NCBI GenBank assembly: GCA_963922205.1
Contig: CAWUHX010000320.1
Coordinates: forward strand, 62,001 to 126,000
Length of the DNA stretch: 64,000 nucleotides
Direction: 5' to 3'
Origin: Romanomermis culicivorax
Taxonomy: Eukaryota > Nematoda > Enoplea > Mermithida > Mermithidae
Every line of letters begins with the position of its first letter. The first letter of the stretch is position 1. The position numbers and the translations under genes were made by a program. Shown one piece after another: positions 1 to 10,747 of the stretch. The notes below the pieces were generated by a model. The model made no database searches, had not been told where the DNA came from, and was given only the letters and a program-made list of their open reading frames with translations.

Positions 1-147
1 TAGTGCATTCAGCCAGATTAGTGGAGAAAATTATCAGTCCGTCTGTTCATTACTGAAGGGTCAGAGAATCTTCTCATTTATTACAGTAATGAGCTTACTA
101 CTTTTTCCAATTGAGCTTACTTTCATCGCTTCGTTGCATCTGCCATT

Positions 148-226
148 TCAAAATGGTTTTGAGTTTTGAAACTTTGGTTTTGAGTTTTGAAACCATTTTG
201 AAACCATTTCAAAATGGTTTCAAAAT
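148..226. repeat. Short palindromic AT-rich repeat cluster
   Basis: The motif AAAATGGTTT and its complement AAACCATTTT alternate with GTTTTGAGTTTTGAAA several times within about 80 bases. This gives overlapping inverted repeats that could form hairpins. No coding potential is seen. Confidence 0.5.
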
Positions 227-284
227 GCATTGAGCTCGTAGCCGAAAGTGGTCACGCAACAATTAAAAATAATCGTGGTGGACA

Positions 285-465
285 ATCCTGAATCCTGAAT
301 TCTGAATCCTGAATCCTGAAACCTGAATCCTGAATGCTGAATTCTGATTCCTGAATCCTGAATCCAGATTCCTGAATCCTGATTCCTGAATCCTGAGTCC
401 TAAATCCTGAATCCTGAATGCTGAATCCTCAATCCTGAATCCTCAATCCTGAGTCTTGAGTCTTG
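285..465. repeat. Heptamer minisatellite, unit CCTGAAT
   Basis: About 25 consecutive units of CCTGAAT occur with variants such as TCTGAAT, CCTGATT, CCTCAAT and CTTGAGT. Variants accumulate toward the right end, as expected for a decaying simple tandem array. No gene lies over it. Confidence 0.9.
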
Positions 466-1643
466 ATGCTGGACACAATCCACTTTGTAGTTCAACGAAC
501 CGGCTACATCGAAGCATTAGCTTTACGGTGTATTATGAACGAGTTCGAGTAACAAAATAGCTTCGTATCCATTTAGCCATTTATTTACGAAGGCAAAAAC
601 ATCTCCAATTTCTACGCAATATTGCTGTCAAGTGCTGTCCGTATTTCCTATTCTAACTTCAAAACTTGCTTTTTTTGTTGCATTTTTGATCTGCACTTCA
701 GTCGGGAAATCAGTAAGCCTTTTTAAAAATGCAATTTCTGATAAATTTACATTGGTCAGGGTAACGGAAATTTTGTAAATTAGTGGGGGTAACAGGATGA
801 TCGGGGTAGTGGTACGATCGAGGTGAAGGAACAGTTGGGATAACGGCACAGTCGGGATAAGGAGTTACAAGCAAATACAACCTACATCAACCTACTATAC
901 GTGGTCGATAACATACCAAAATGTATAAAAACATGCAAATAGTCGCATTTGATGAAGCTAAGTTGACATAATTCCTCATATGATGAAAACTGATTTTACA
1001 CCACTACGGAATTATAACATCTGAACTTCAAAAAATTTAGAACTACTCTTTCAACCCGAGATAAAATATCAGTAAGCTTTTTTCAGAATACTCCTTCGAA
1101 CGCAATTTTTTGCTGTAATATGTGTTCAAGTATTTGTTGGCATTGGGTACGGGCGAAGTTTAATTCTTTATCATATTCATGAAAATTGAAGTTTGAACAG
1201 GTGGTTGTCATGCGATATAGAATTTTACTCTTTTGAGTCATATAAAGTTTTGATCCAGCTGGCGCCGAGCTCACTTCGAATTAACCCGTGAAAACAATCA
1301 CGCCAATCCTAATCTGGATGGATTTTGGTTATCGAATTTCTTGACAATTGATCGCCCGAGGTCGCATACCTTTATGTCATCAGGCCACATAAGAAGAGCA
1401 TCAGACTTTCCGCTCCATTAAACCTGAACCAATTGTTTCACGCCTAAAGTCGGCGATATTTTTTTACATGACGGATTAACTAGATTTTAAATTAAAAAAA
1501 CTTTCAATACGTTTTTGAATGTCGTCGAAAAATTGAAAAAAAGAAAATTCAACAGGAACGTGATGATGACTTTTTAAATTTGATTTATGCTTCTGTCGGA
1601 TTTATAGAATGATCGATAGGTTTAGGCTCTCATCAGTCCGGAC
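466..1643. other. Noncoding upstream region
   Basis: I see no gene here. Short open frames exist on the minus strand (628-849, 1083-1274) but have no recognisable composition, domain or splice context. The region most likely holds only distal upstream sequence of the oxygenase gene that starts at 1722. Confidence 0.5.
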
Positions 1644-1677
1644 TATAAAAATTGATCAAAAAATTCCGGTAATCAGA
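1644..1677 (+). promoter_or_regulatory. Core promoter: TATA box plus initiator
   Basis: TATAAAA lies at 1644-1650 and an arthropod-type initiator, TCAGA, at 1673-1677. Its A at 1675 is 31 bases from the first T of the TATA box, the standard spacing. Transcription would start about 47 bases before the ATG at 1722. This is a sequence-pattern call only. Confidence 0.65.
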
Positions 1678-1721
1678 CGTCTCCTATCTCATCTACTCCT
1701 CTATACTGATCAATAGCGAAG

Positions 1722-4700
1722 ATGGTCATCCTGATTGACGAAAATTCGAGCCTCGACTCTTTTCCGATCATTTCGTTAGAGAAATTTTTGACCGAAAAAT
1801 CCGAGCAAGCTTTAGAAGAAGCGGCCAATAGCGTCGATTACGCACTAACGAATTTCGGGGCGTTTTATCTGGTAGATCACGGAATTGAAGCTAGAGTGTT
1901 GGACAAAGTTTTAAAAGATTTGAAAACGTTCTTCCTCAAACCAGTGGAAGAGAAGAGGATCTACGAATTGAAAGATAAGTAAGAAAATAGATTGAAATTT
2001 GAGAATTTATGATCTTCAATTCACGCTCCCTAAGAAAATATTTGATTTATACGAATTGACTTACTCTGAATGCCGATCTTCAGGAAAATCTATGAAATTA
2101 TGTCAACTATATGTGTTCCAAAAGACTCTGAAATTCAAGTGTTTCCTGCAGGTTTTGAAATAAATTTCTTTTTAGCCAACTCATTTTTTTGAGATCGAGA
2201 ACTTTGCATCGATAGTGCACTTTTTATGCAATATTCACTGCACAATGGTAAAAAATAGTGGGAAACATTTCCATGAAAACAAACTATTTTTGCAGGAAAT
2301 TATTTAACTTAAAACAATATGTCACTACATTGCGTAATTAAGTCTGCTCCATACATGCACCATGGTTGGAGAGACCATTTTCATGCTTATTCTGACTAAT
2401 TTACATTCGCTCATGACGTTTATGTTTACATAAATTTTGCATACCGTATGCACATCGAAAACTTGACGTATTTCTGATTTCCTTAAAAATTTATTTTAGT
2501 GAAATTCTACCCGCTGAATAAACTCCTATGGAATCAATTGTCAAGATTATCTTCGTGAGCCATTTTTGGAAAAGTATTCTGGAAAATCCCTTTAGCAAGA
2601 TGTCTAAAAACACGTTCCTAACACCATGGCTGATATTGTGTACAGAAAATTATGCTATTGATGCCTAACTCAGTGAAAAAAACTTTAACACGCTCTTATC
2701 TCCTATAACTATAACTTTGCCTCCTGAAGTTCTATCATATGATTCGTAGTATATTCAATTTCCTTAGTCACCAATATTTTCACAGCCTACTGTATTACGA
2801 TGCATTTCAAATAGCCTGAAATAGCTTCATCTAAAGAAACATTTGAATATCATGTTAAATAGAATCTATATCGAAAACACCATCTGGAAAAAAAGTTCAC
2901 TATCATAATCTGGTGCTTGATTCTCTGTAAGCTTGGGAATTTGTTGTACAGCCCTTTTTGACAAGAATATTTTCTTGATTTAGCTACAGGTCGGTCAAAC
3001 ATGGAAAATCCGTTTTCAAAATTTGAAATAAATCAATTCTACTGCTTCGAAAAACTATGTTATGTCCAGCTAATGTATAACCTAATTTTTAGATCCAGAT
3101 TTTTCAAACCCATTTTATCTTCCTCAGAGTTTATGATTTCTGATACGATTTAAGAATCCTCGATAACCAAAAAATTGGCGTCCCTTCAAAATTTTATGAT
3201 GTTATTTAGTTCGATGCGTCAAGACTCAAAATGTTCCACATGTATTTTCACTTTTTTGCATTAAGTCTCGTAGGTAACACATTTTTTGAGTAAAACTGTC
3301 AAAATTCAAATGCTAAGGCATCCCGGAACGCCAATTTTGATTTTCAGACGAAAAGAATATCTCTGAGTCTATAAAATTTTGAGCACACCGATTATCGATG
3401 CTATCAGAAAGTGTCTTAAATTCCTAACAAGGACATGCCTCTGTATCGGCCTTTAGATTTTCTCTAAATGTTAAAGATCCCGAAATGATCATCACGAAAA
3501 AACTTCAAGGAAAAGCACCGTTTTTCATGAGATTTGCTATAGCACATTATTGCAATAAAGACCCTGAAATTCTTCGTGAGAATGGGAAATTGACAAAATC
3601 ATTGAAAAAATTATGCTTATACTCAGCAGATTTAGATAGAACTGCCTCGATACCAGAATGCTACTTGAGGAATTTTGAGTAGTAGACCAGGTCATTGAAG
3701 CAATTTTTGGCTGTTCTGTTTGCCTCTTTCTGACACAAAAACTCGTTTATTGATCACAGTAATAACCGTACTAGTTTTTATATTGAACTTACGTTCGTGA
3801 GATCACTACATCGATCATTTCAAAATAACTGAAGTATAGTTGCACTGAAATATCGGTATTATTCATCTTGAAAGTGCTTGCGCATGAATTCAGAAATCTC
3901 GGTCGAGGCTACATCCCATTCGCCACCCAAAATGCGAACGCCTATAGTGGCCGTTTCGGTTTACCGAACGATCTTTACGAACGCTTCCATTTTGGAACTA
4001 CCAAAACCAAATATGCCACTTTCGATCAGAAACGAGATGATTTCGTCGAAGGTTGGACGCCGAACGTTTACGCACCGTGTTTCAAAGAGAGCGTCATTGA
4101 ATATTTCGATGCAAGTCTCATAAATGAACCTATCTGAATAATAGTTAATTATGAAAATGAGCGCCAAATTTTCAGGCCGTCGATGATTTAGCGTCTTCGT
4201 TGAAGAAAATTTTGTCCACAGCTATGGGTCAGGAGGAGAATTTTTTGGAAAAGTTGACATACAGAGCGGCGCCGATGATGAAAGCCAACTTTTACCCGGC
4301 TTGCAAAAAAATGAGCAAAGACCAACCTCGATTGGCCGAACACACGGATGTGGTACCCATGACGATTATGTTACAAGATGATACCAAAGTAAGAATAGGA
4401 ACAAGCCCATAGATGGCTTGGAGCCCCCACCTTGCATACAGACACACTACCAAATATAACGATGAAAATCAGAAGAGGTAACCCAAATTTTGAAGAAAAC
4501 TCTAACCAATTATAATCCTGCGTGTCCCTGGGGGTTTAGGGGTCCTGACCTTGGGCAGAATTCATGCTGTTCTCGGGAGAAAACCTGTCTGACTCCTGGC
4601 AGAATTTACATTTTTAGGATTTTTACATTGTTACATGAAAACCAGGGAATTTCAGGTGGAAATGTTGGATTTTTTAGGACAAAATCAATTTTTTTCTTGT

Positions 4701-6995
4701 TGAAACCGAACGAAGATACTGAGAAACACCTAAAGACTAAGTTTTCAAGCATACTGATACATTTTTTGACTGTGTTCTGATCAATTTTGACCGTGCTCGT
4801 TTGAGAAAAAAAAATTGTTGCTGACCCTCGAAAATTTCTGTTGTACGCGTGTGGTCATATAACTCAATCCAAAATGAAGATACTGCGTCTCAAAACATGT
4901 TTTTGCAATGACATACATCTTTTGATGTCCAAAATGTTATATTTTGGAAGGAAAAAGTTCGTGTTTGTCTTGAGAAGTATCTGCACGAGGTCGAACAGTT
5001 TCTTGCTTACAACTGATGCTTACAATATGATCTCCATAACTCCTGAACCCAACTTCTAGATGTTGCTATAAAATATAAGAACATTATTAAAACAGCACTA
5101 CCACATGGCACCATAACGCAATCGAAATCGATAACCATAAATGCAAAATGTATTATTTTTGATTCATACTTGTAGTTCCGAATTACAGAATGTGGAATAG
5201 CGCTATTCCTGGGTTAAATTCACTTACTCCCAGGAATAAAATGCCTCGGTTAATTTAGCTACCGTGGAACGTAGATAAATTTGAGCCAACTTGGCCTACG
5301 GTTTTGCACCTGGTATGCTGTAGGTTTAAGTTGTGGAAGACCAGTTTCTCATTTCAACAAAAAGAGGAATTAAAATTGGTCGCTTTTTTGAATATTTAAG
5401 TTGACCATGAGATTGTGCCTGCAATTAAAAACCGACCATCGGTTATCTCGTTTTCAATAATTGATATTGTTCTATTCACAGTCAACAAATACTGAATTAT
5501 TTTATTTGAAAAATACCGAATCTGTGTGTCTTTGCAAAACTGAGCAACGCACATGAAAAAATAAATAAATGTTTTCTAACGAAAAAATGGAAATGCGTCA
5601 GTTTTCGTAGGATAGAAAACTTACACTTGGCTTATTCCTAGGACAGCCATTCTACCCTTGCCCCACGTTTTGTGATTTAGATAGATTTTTATCCTAGGAT
5701 AAATTGTTCTTGTCCCTGGGATAACTGTTCCTTGGTCAAGTTTATCCTAGCAACTCGTTACACGTTCTATGATTCGGGCTACGAAGGTTTAGTTTTTCTG
5801 CCAGTAATTTTCTAAAAATTTACCCAAACCTAAAGGATAATACCAAAGTGGACAAAAAATTTGGTTTCTGGTACTTTTTGAGTGAAAAAACTACGGAACT
5901 TTGAAGATTTTCTATTTTTTAATTCCACTTATGTAAGAAATTTGTATCATGTAAAAAGATTTTCCCTGCTGTAAACGAACTCCAGTTGTAGAGAAATCGT
6001 TGGTGAAAAATTAGTTTTCTTGATTCTTGGTCATTAAAGTGAAATTTAATTTTTGTTGAAGAATTTCATTTTTGTAGAAAATTTTTATTCTTGTTGGAAA
6101 ATTTCATTCTTGTAGAAAAATTTTATTCTTATAGAAAAATTGCATTTTTTACATAACAATTACGTCTACAAATTCGTAAGGTTCCCAACAACCTTTCCAA
6201 GATTATCCTTCCAGACCGAACAGACCGTCTTACAAGACTGGGTTTTACACTCAGAATGGTTCCTGTCTTGCACCGGATTTTACACGTTAGTTTTGCGACC
6301 AAAACCCCTATACCCTGCAGACGTGCTCAATTCTATATTTTACGCATGAAAACCCTCCAAAATAAACGGTCATTGAACGAACTGTACCGGAAATGAACTC
6401 CCAAGACCGGATGTACTTTTGCACCGGAGCCGGAAACGTGACCAGAAAACAAATATTTACTGACCAGAAAACAAATAATCAAACTAATCAACCGCCATTG
6501 AGCTGTCTTATACCAGATGAAACATTATAATTTTCCCAGCTATAAACCCAAACCTGACACGTGTCTGGTACGCCAGAAAGATTTTTCTCAATTGACGGGT
6601 CAAACTTTACACAGGGTTCAAGATTCTTATATGGTTCAAGATTCTTCTTTCCATAGAATGGGCTCGAAGCTCAAAACGTTCACGGCCGATGGCTGTTCGT
6701 CAATCCGCCCAAAAACGCCCTTTTCGTCATGACCGGCGATTGTACGGAAATTTTGACTAACGGTCATTACCGGGCCGCCCCGCACAAGGTCCCATATCCG
6801 GAGAACGCAGAATTTTCGAAAATGGAATGTCGAATTTCTTTGCCATATTTCGTTCAAATGAACAAAAACGATAAGTTGAAACCGTTGGCCAAATTTTTGA
6901 AGATGAATTCGACGGTAAAATTCAAATCGACGACGTATCAAGACATTATGCACAAGAAAATGAAAAATTTGGTGGACACTGGTGCGAACTATTAA
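1722..6995 (+). CDS. Isopenicillin-N-synthase-like 2-oxoglutarate/Fe(II) dioxygenase, four exons
   Basis: I assign exons at 1722-1978, 3894-4110, 4176-4388 and 6657-6995. They join in frame (1026 nt, 341 aa), the usual length for the IPNS/plant-type dioxygenase family. The N-terminal DIOX-N-like half has a conserved '...NFGAFYLVDHGIE' segment. The double-stranded beta-helix domain carries the iron triad: HTD (H and D) in exon 3 and the distal His in 'APHKV' in exon 4. An RIS triplet follows as the RxS 2-oxoglutarate-carboxylate motif. Intron 1 (1.9 kb, phase 2) and intron 3 (2.3 kb, phase 0) are GT-AG. Intron 2 (4111-4175, phase 0) opens with GCAAGT, the standard GC-AG donor. The enzyme is expected to be a cytosolic oxidase/oxygenase; its substrate cannot be read from sequence. 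Family members in springtails have been described as horizontally acquired beta-lactam-type genes, but whether this one makes a beta-lactam is unknown. Spliced structure and intact triad suggest a functional gene. Confidence 0.88.
6045..6150 (+). repeat. Short degenerate tandem repeat inside intron 3
   Basis: About four imperfect copies of a unit of roughly 23-28 bases (core ATTTCATTCTTGTAGAAAA) sit in intron 3 of the oxygenase gene. This is probably replication-slippage sequence with no evident function. Confidence 0.6.
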
Positions 6996-7110
6996 TATGA
7001 TTTGTAGGTGACAATTTAACACGTTTTCTTGAATAGTGGATTCGGAATGGGAATTCAAATCACACCTAGGGATTGATTATTATACTGAATTATATGTCTT
7101 AAAAGTTCAA

Positions 7111-7116
7111 AATAAA
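7111..7116 (+). terminator. Polyadenylation signal AATAAA
   Basis: A canonical AATAAA lies 116 bases after the oxygenase stop codon (6993-6995). It is the first good signal downstream. Confidence 0.5.
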
Positions 7117-7568
7117 TATATTCATCGACTTATATTACGCCTAAAGTGCCCAAGTAGGCCCATTTACACCAGCCTCGGAGCCCAGAATCTGAATGTTGCG
7201 TCACGATGTGATAAGTTTTCAATAAACCGGGAGTAGCTTGCTTTCTAATGGTTCAAGTTCCTCAATTGACTTCTTACATATATGCTAAATCTGTCATTTT
7301 ATGATGATACCGCCTATTATGTTGCTTACTTAAGAAATTGATTCCAGGGAATGCATCTCATTTTTGTTGACGATAAATATACAGATAGTCAAGAGCATAA
7401 ATGTTCTTGGGGAAGCTGCTGTGAGGCCTGACCCCGAGCAAAACCCTAGCTGACCCACCCCCAGAATTTTAATTTTTTGGGAATTTTTATAGATTGAAAC
7501 GTAGAAGTAAATTTTTTCCTGAATAATTGCTGCAAACAAGTATATTAAGCATAAAATAAATATGATAT

Positions 7569-8001
7569 TGTAACGGTTTTCGCACACTGGGTGGTAGCTT
7601 CTCTACCACCGACTGCACAGCCCTGCATCGCCTGTTGCGACTGCAGCAGTGCCCGTCATAAAAATCCAGGTCTGGGCCCGTGACTTTGATGAACCATATC
7701 AAGTCTACGGGCTCAGAGGGAAATGTACGATGGCACCTTTTGCGCATCGTCACATTCTCCTCCTAAGGAAGTGTGACGCCCTCGTCACAACATCCCTCCC
7801 CCTGCTGAGGCAGGCAAGGGGCCCCTGGTACGGTCACCATGTAACGGTTCTCGCACACTGGGTGGTAGCTTCTCTACCATCGACTGCACAGCCCTGCATC
7901 GGCTGTTGCGACTACAGCAGTGCTCGTCACTGAAATCCAGGTCTGGAAAGTCTACGGGTTCAGAGGGAAATGTTCGATGGCACCTTTTGCGCATCGTCAC
8001 A
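7569..8001 (-). mobile_element. TRIM: miniature non-coding LTR retrotransposon
   Basis: Two direct LTR-like repeats, 7569-7754 (186 bp) and 7840-8001 (162 bp, with an internal deletion), flank only 85 bases. Both begin TGTAACGG and end CGTCACA on the plus strand. Read on the minus strand, the internal segment starts with a primer-binding site TGGTGACCGTACC (7827-7839) directly abutting the right LTR. It ends with a polypurine tract AGGAGGAGAA abutting the left LTR. These are the parts of an LTR retrotransposon without genes, i.e. a TRIM that must be mobilised in trans. The PBS is identical over 13 nt to that of element C. I could not find a clean target-site duplication. Confidence 0.75.
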
Positions 8002-8514
8002 CGATGAGTTGAGAGAGCTTCGAGACAGCTACATATAATTTTTGTATGTTTACTCCTTAAATCTTCGACAACTTTTTTGGAGTTGTTCCAGAAAAAAGCT
8101 TTTGGTGTTGACAGATTTCAAGGCCTATGGTTGCAGAAAAGGCTCGAAAAATCATGGAATTAATCATTTGCGTACTCTTGAAATGAATGCAAAAATCAGA
8201 GAACCCCAATTACAAAAATTTTCTTGAATACTGTCGTGAATAGTCCTGCTTCCTCAGATAGAACTTATGCCACGGCCTCATTGTATGCATTCGAAAACTA
8301 ATGAGGTCAAGCTTCCAAAGAGTACCTGAATTAATGAATGACTATTTCTTTGGTCAAGTCTCTTTTATTTTTTTCCTCTATTTTATATATTTTTGCAATT
8401 TCACATATAATTTATGTAAATTTTCCACCAAACGTACAATTTTTTCGGGGAAAAATTGTATTTTTTTTTAAAACACTAAATTAATTAATTTTTTTTGTTC
8501 TCTTTCTTCGTTTT
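8002..8514. other. Intergenic AT-rich sequence
   Basis: I see no gene or repeat with clear structure. T-rich runs around 8360-8510 include TTTATT, which read on the minus strand is AATAAA. This could once have served the V-ATPase copy to the right. Confidence 0.4.
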
Positions 8515-8990
8515 TCAAGTTTTGATGACGAAAATTAACTCCACGATTAAACCGTACAAGCCCAAAACTTCGGCGAAAATGAGAATCAAAATTAGACCGA
8601 CGAATAACCGGAGTTGCTGGGCCGTGCCGCGAACGCCCGCGTCGCCGACGATGCCGATAGCGTAGCCGGCCGCCAAGCCCGACAATCTGACGGCCAAAAC
8701 GCCCTAAATAACGTCAATTTAGGCGCCTCTTCGGTATTTCCGCCGATAATAACCGCCACCACTAGACCGTAAATGGCTATAATGCCGGCCATGACGACAC
8801 GAATTATAGATTCCATGATCAATCCGGGCCGCATCACCGCCATAGCCGCTATGCCCGTGCCCGATTTGGCCGTGCCGTAAGCGGCGCCAGGGGCCGTAAA
8901 AACCATAGCGCTAGCGGCGCCCATAACGCTAAAAAACGGCGCGTAAACGGACCCTTTCTCTAAATTAGTGTACGCTTGTTCGATGGACAT
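8515..8990 (-). pseudogene. V-ATPase 16-kDa proteolipid (subunit c) copy, frameshifted
   Basis: Read on the minus strand from ATG at 8990, the frame encodes the first three membrane helices of the V-ATPase c ring subunit. Recognisable segments are '[16 protein letters not shown]' and '[16 protein letters not shown]'. A second frame to the stop at 8515 encodes helix 4, with 'GLSGLAAGY'-like sequence and the proton-carrying glutamate in '[13 protein letters not shown]'. The two parts are in different frames and a few residues before helix 3b are missing near 8700. Normally invariant positions are changed (Pro in 'FTAPGAAYG', Gly in 'RPGLIM', Arg for the Pro of the next helix). No intron is visible, so a processed retrocopy is possible. 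I read it as a decayed copy of a housekeeping gene. A rapidly evolved gene with a tiny intron near 8700 is less likely. Confidence 0.7.
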
Positions 8991-9206
8991 GATTAGGCTA
9001 ATTAGAATATTCTAATTGATTAATTAAAGAGACGAAAACGGAAGTTTCTTAATATTTTTGGGTAAAAACCATTTTATTAGCATTTTTGAAAGACTACAAT
9101 TCGACTCCCAAAAGAGTCAAATTATTCAAATCATAAGTTTTCGGTAAATATTCATGCGAAAAGCACACGGAATTGTTTTCTTGACAGTATAATGATGATC
9201 TACCTA

Positions 9207-9451
9207 TAGTCTGTTTTTTCTGAAACGCTTCTAAATAATGAAAGTGGAAAGCAAGTAGTATTTCAGATTTTCACGATTTTCTGATGAACAATATATCACA
9301 GAGGAATGGAAATTTGTGACCATACTGACTTAACCTTTAACAATTTTTCGAATGAAAAATTTTACAGTAAGAGCTCTATGTAAACGATTTTGACGACGAT
9401 ACTGATTTGTGTCACTTTTCTATTTGGATGCATTTTATGAAAAACATACTA
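9207..9451 (+). mobile_element. MITE with TA target duplication, copy 1 (245 bp)
   Basis: The element begins TAGTCTGTTTTTTC and ends with the imperfect complement ending CATACTA. It is flanked by TA at 9205-9206 and 9452-9453. Inner sequence ACTGATTTGTGTCAC and TGATGAACAATATAT is shared with copies at 13080 and 55133. The duplicated segment at about 62690 has the same flanks without the element, so the boundaries and the TA duplication are directly confirmed by an empty site. TA duplication suggests mobilisation by a Tc1/mariner-type transposase. Confidence 0.88.
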
Positions 9452-9713
9452 TAGAAAATGGAACGTTTCGGAACTTCATTAACTACTAAAGCTATCTAGA
9501 CAACGTAAAAAGCAGTATTTAGCGGAATAAGTTAATTTTATTTTCGCATCCAAACAGACTGATTCTCATAAAATCTCGAGAGTTCTCAGTGGAAAAAAAC
9601 AGAAAAGTAGGCTAAACCGTGAAATTTCCGTGATTAGTACATGGTTCCTAAGTCGAACGTGGAAAATGGCACATGTCACCGTTTTTCACAAGTAAAAAGC
9701 ATGTCATCATATC

Positions 9714-10178
9714 TCAATTCTTCGCAATGTCATACAATGCTGAATTTTGATAAACGAAACATTCACAAGCAACAGACGTTGTCACGACCACTTGCTCCCA
9801 TTTGGGGCGATCGGGGTCAGCACCGACGTCGATCAACGCCACTAAGTTGCGAAATTTCTCTTGGCAAATACCGTGCCCTGATAGACAACGACTTGCATTT
9901 TTGTCGCACGTAATTTCATTGATAAATCGAGGATAATATTTTTCCGGAAGGAGTTGGATCGTCCAACACAAATTGCATAAACCGCATAAATTAGTTTTTT
10001 GGTCGAGACGATCGCCACGCCGATATTTGCAGTCTATTTTGACTGATTTACCGATCATAGACAAGGCTAAGATGCGACTCTGGGGCGATTTGACCTGGCG
10101 GATAATTCTTTGGATGGGCCTACAAAGCGAAAAATGTGATGAAAGGCCAAGAAGATTAAGGAACAATATAAACAACAC
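9714..10178 (-). CDS. PTTH/Trunk-like cystine-knot growth factor, copy 1
   Basis: The open frame of about 154 codons starts with a hydrophobic stretch (LFILFLNLLGL) resembling a signal peptide. It then has a nine-cysteine C-terminal domain: DCKY, NLC, GLC, NLC, ITC, SRC, GIC and VACEC. The spacing, with 'PRFINE' before the fifth cysteine, a Trp between the blocks and a paired Cys-x-Cys at the end, matches the PTTH/Trunk family. Those are secreted dimeric ligands of the Torso receptor tyrosine kinase, which in arthropods times moulting or patterns embryo ends. No ATG is in frame before an upstream TGA, and the frame begins GTG. I infer an upstream coding exon supplying the start, so the given start is only the edge of the open frame. 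An IL-17-like or other cystine-knot factor is the main alternative. Confidence 0.68.
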   Translation of the reverse strand: MLFILFLNLLGLSSHFSLCRPIQRIIRQVKSPQSRILALSMIGKSVKIDCKYRRGDRLDQKTNLCGLCNLCWTIQLLPEKYYPRFINEITCDKNASRCLSGHGICQEKFRNLVALIDVGADPDRPKWEQVVVTTSVACECFVYQNSALYDIAKN

Positions 10179-10747
10179 TTTGGTGAGAAAGTTCCTTCAG
10201 AATACTTCCTCTCTAGTTTTGACATTCTTCCTTATTACTTCAACCGTCAAGCGATGACGAAGAAAATCAGATTGCAATCTTTGTTTTTTCTCAGATTTTT
10301 ATGATAATCATGGAACGATATAAAGGATGATCCGAAAAAATGATATGACTAAGAAGCGTGATGATCTTACACAACTTAATCACACATGAACATATGGGCT
10401 TAAGAGGTAAACCTTTCCACCTAACATCCTGGACATCCCCTGCCTGACATGAAAAAATGCTAGAACACACCCTTCTGAACTTTCTTGAAAAACATTATTT
10501 TGATTGTTTCTATGCATGATAAACTTGCTTGAGGAGCTTTTCTTTTGCTCACTTACCCTTGATTAAAAAGAAAAAGAACCGCTTGGAAAATTCTTGCCGT
10601 GCATGTCTGAAAACTACAAAGCTAAAGTTCGTTCTTTAGATATTTGTATGTCAGGTTCCTGCTCCGAGATTCGATGCAATTGACTACACCACACACTGAG
10701 CTGTATGCGTTTACTGTATATCACTGCTTGTGTTAACACATGCGTTG

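Larger units (their letters stand above)
8923..10747. repeat. Segmental duplication, copy 1 (partner 62430-64000)
   Basis: From 8923 onward the sequence aligns base for base, with scattered substitutions, to 62430-64000, where the window ends. The shared segment holds the 5' end of the V-ATPase c copy and the PTTH-like gene. The only large gap is a MITE present here (9207-9451) and absent from the partner. The copies are in direct orientation about 53.5 kb apart. Confidence 0.92.

Noticed and set aside
3878..4167. Overlapping frames on both strands over exon 2 of the oxygenase gene
   Set aside because: They are mirror or shifted readings of the real exon, which fits the family and the splice phases.
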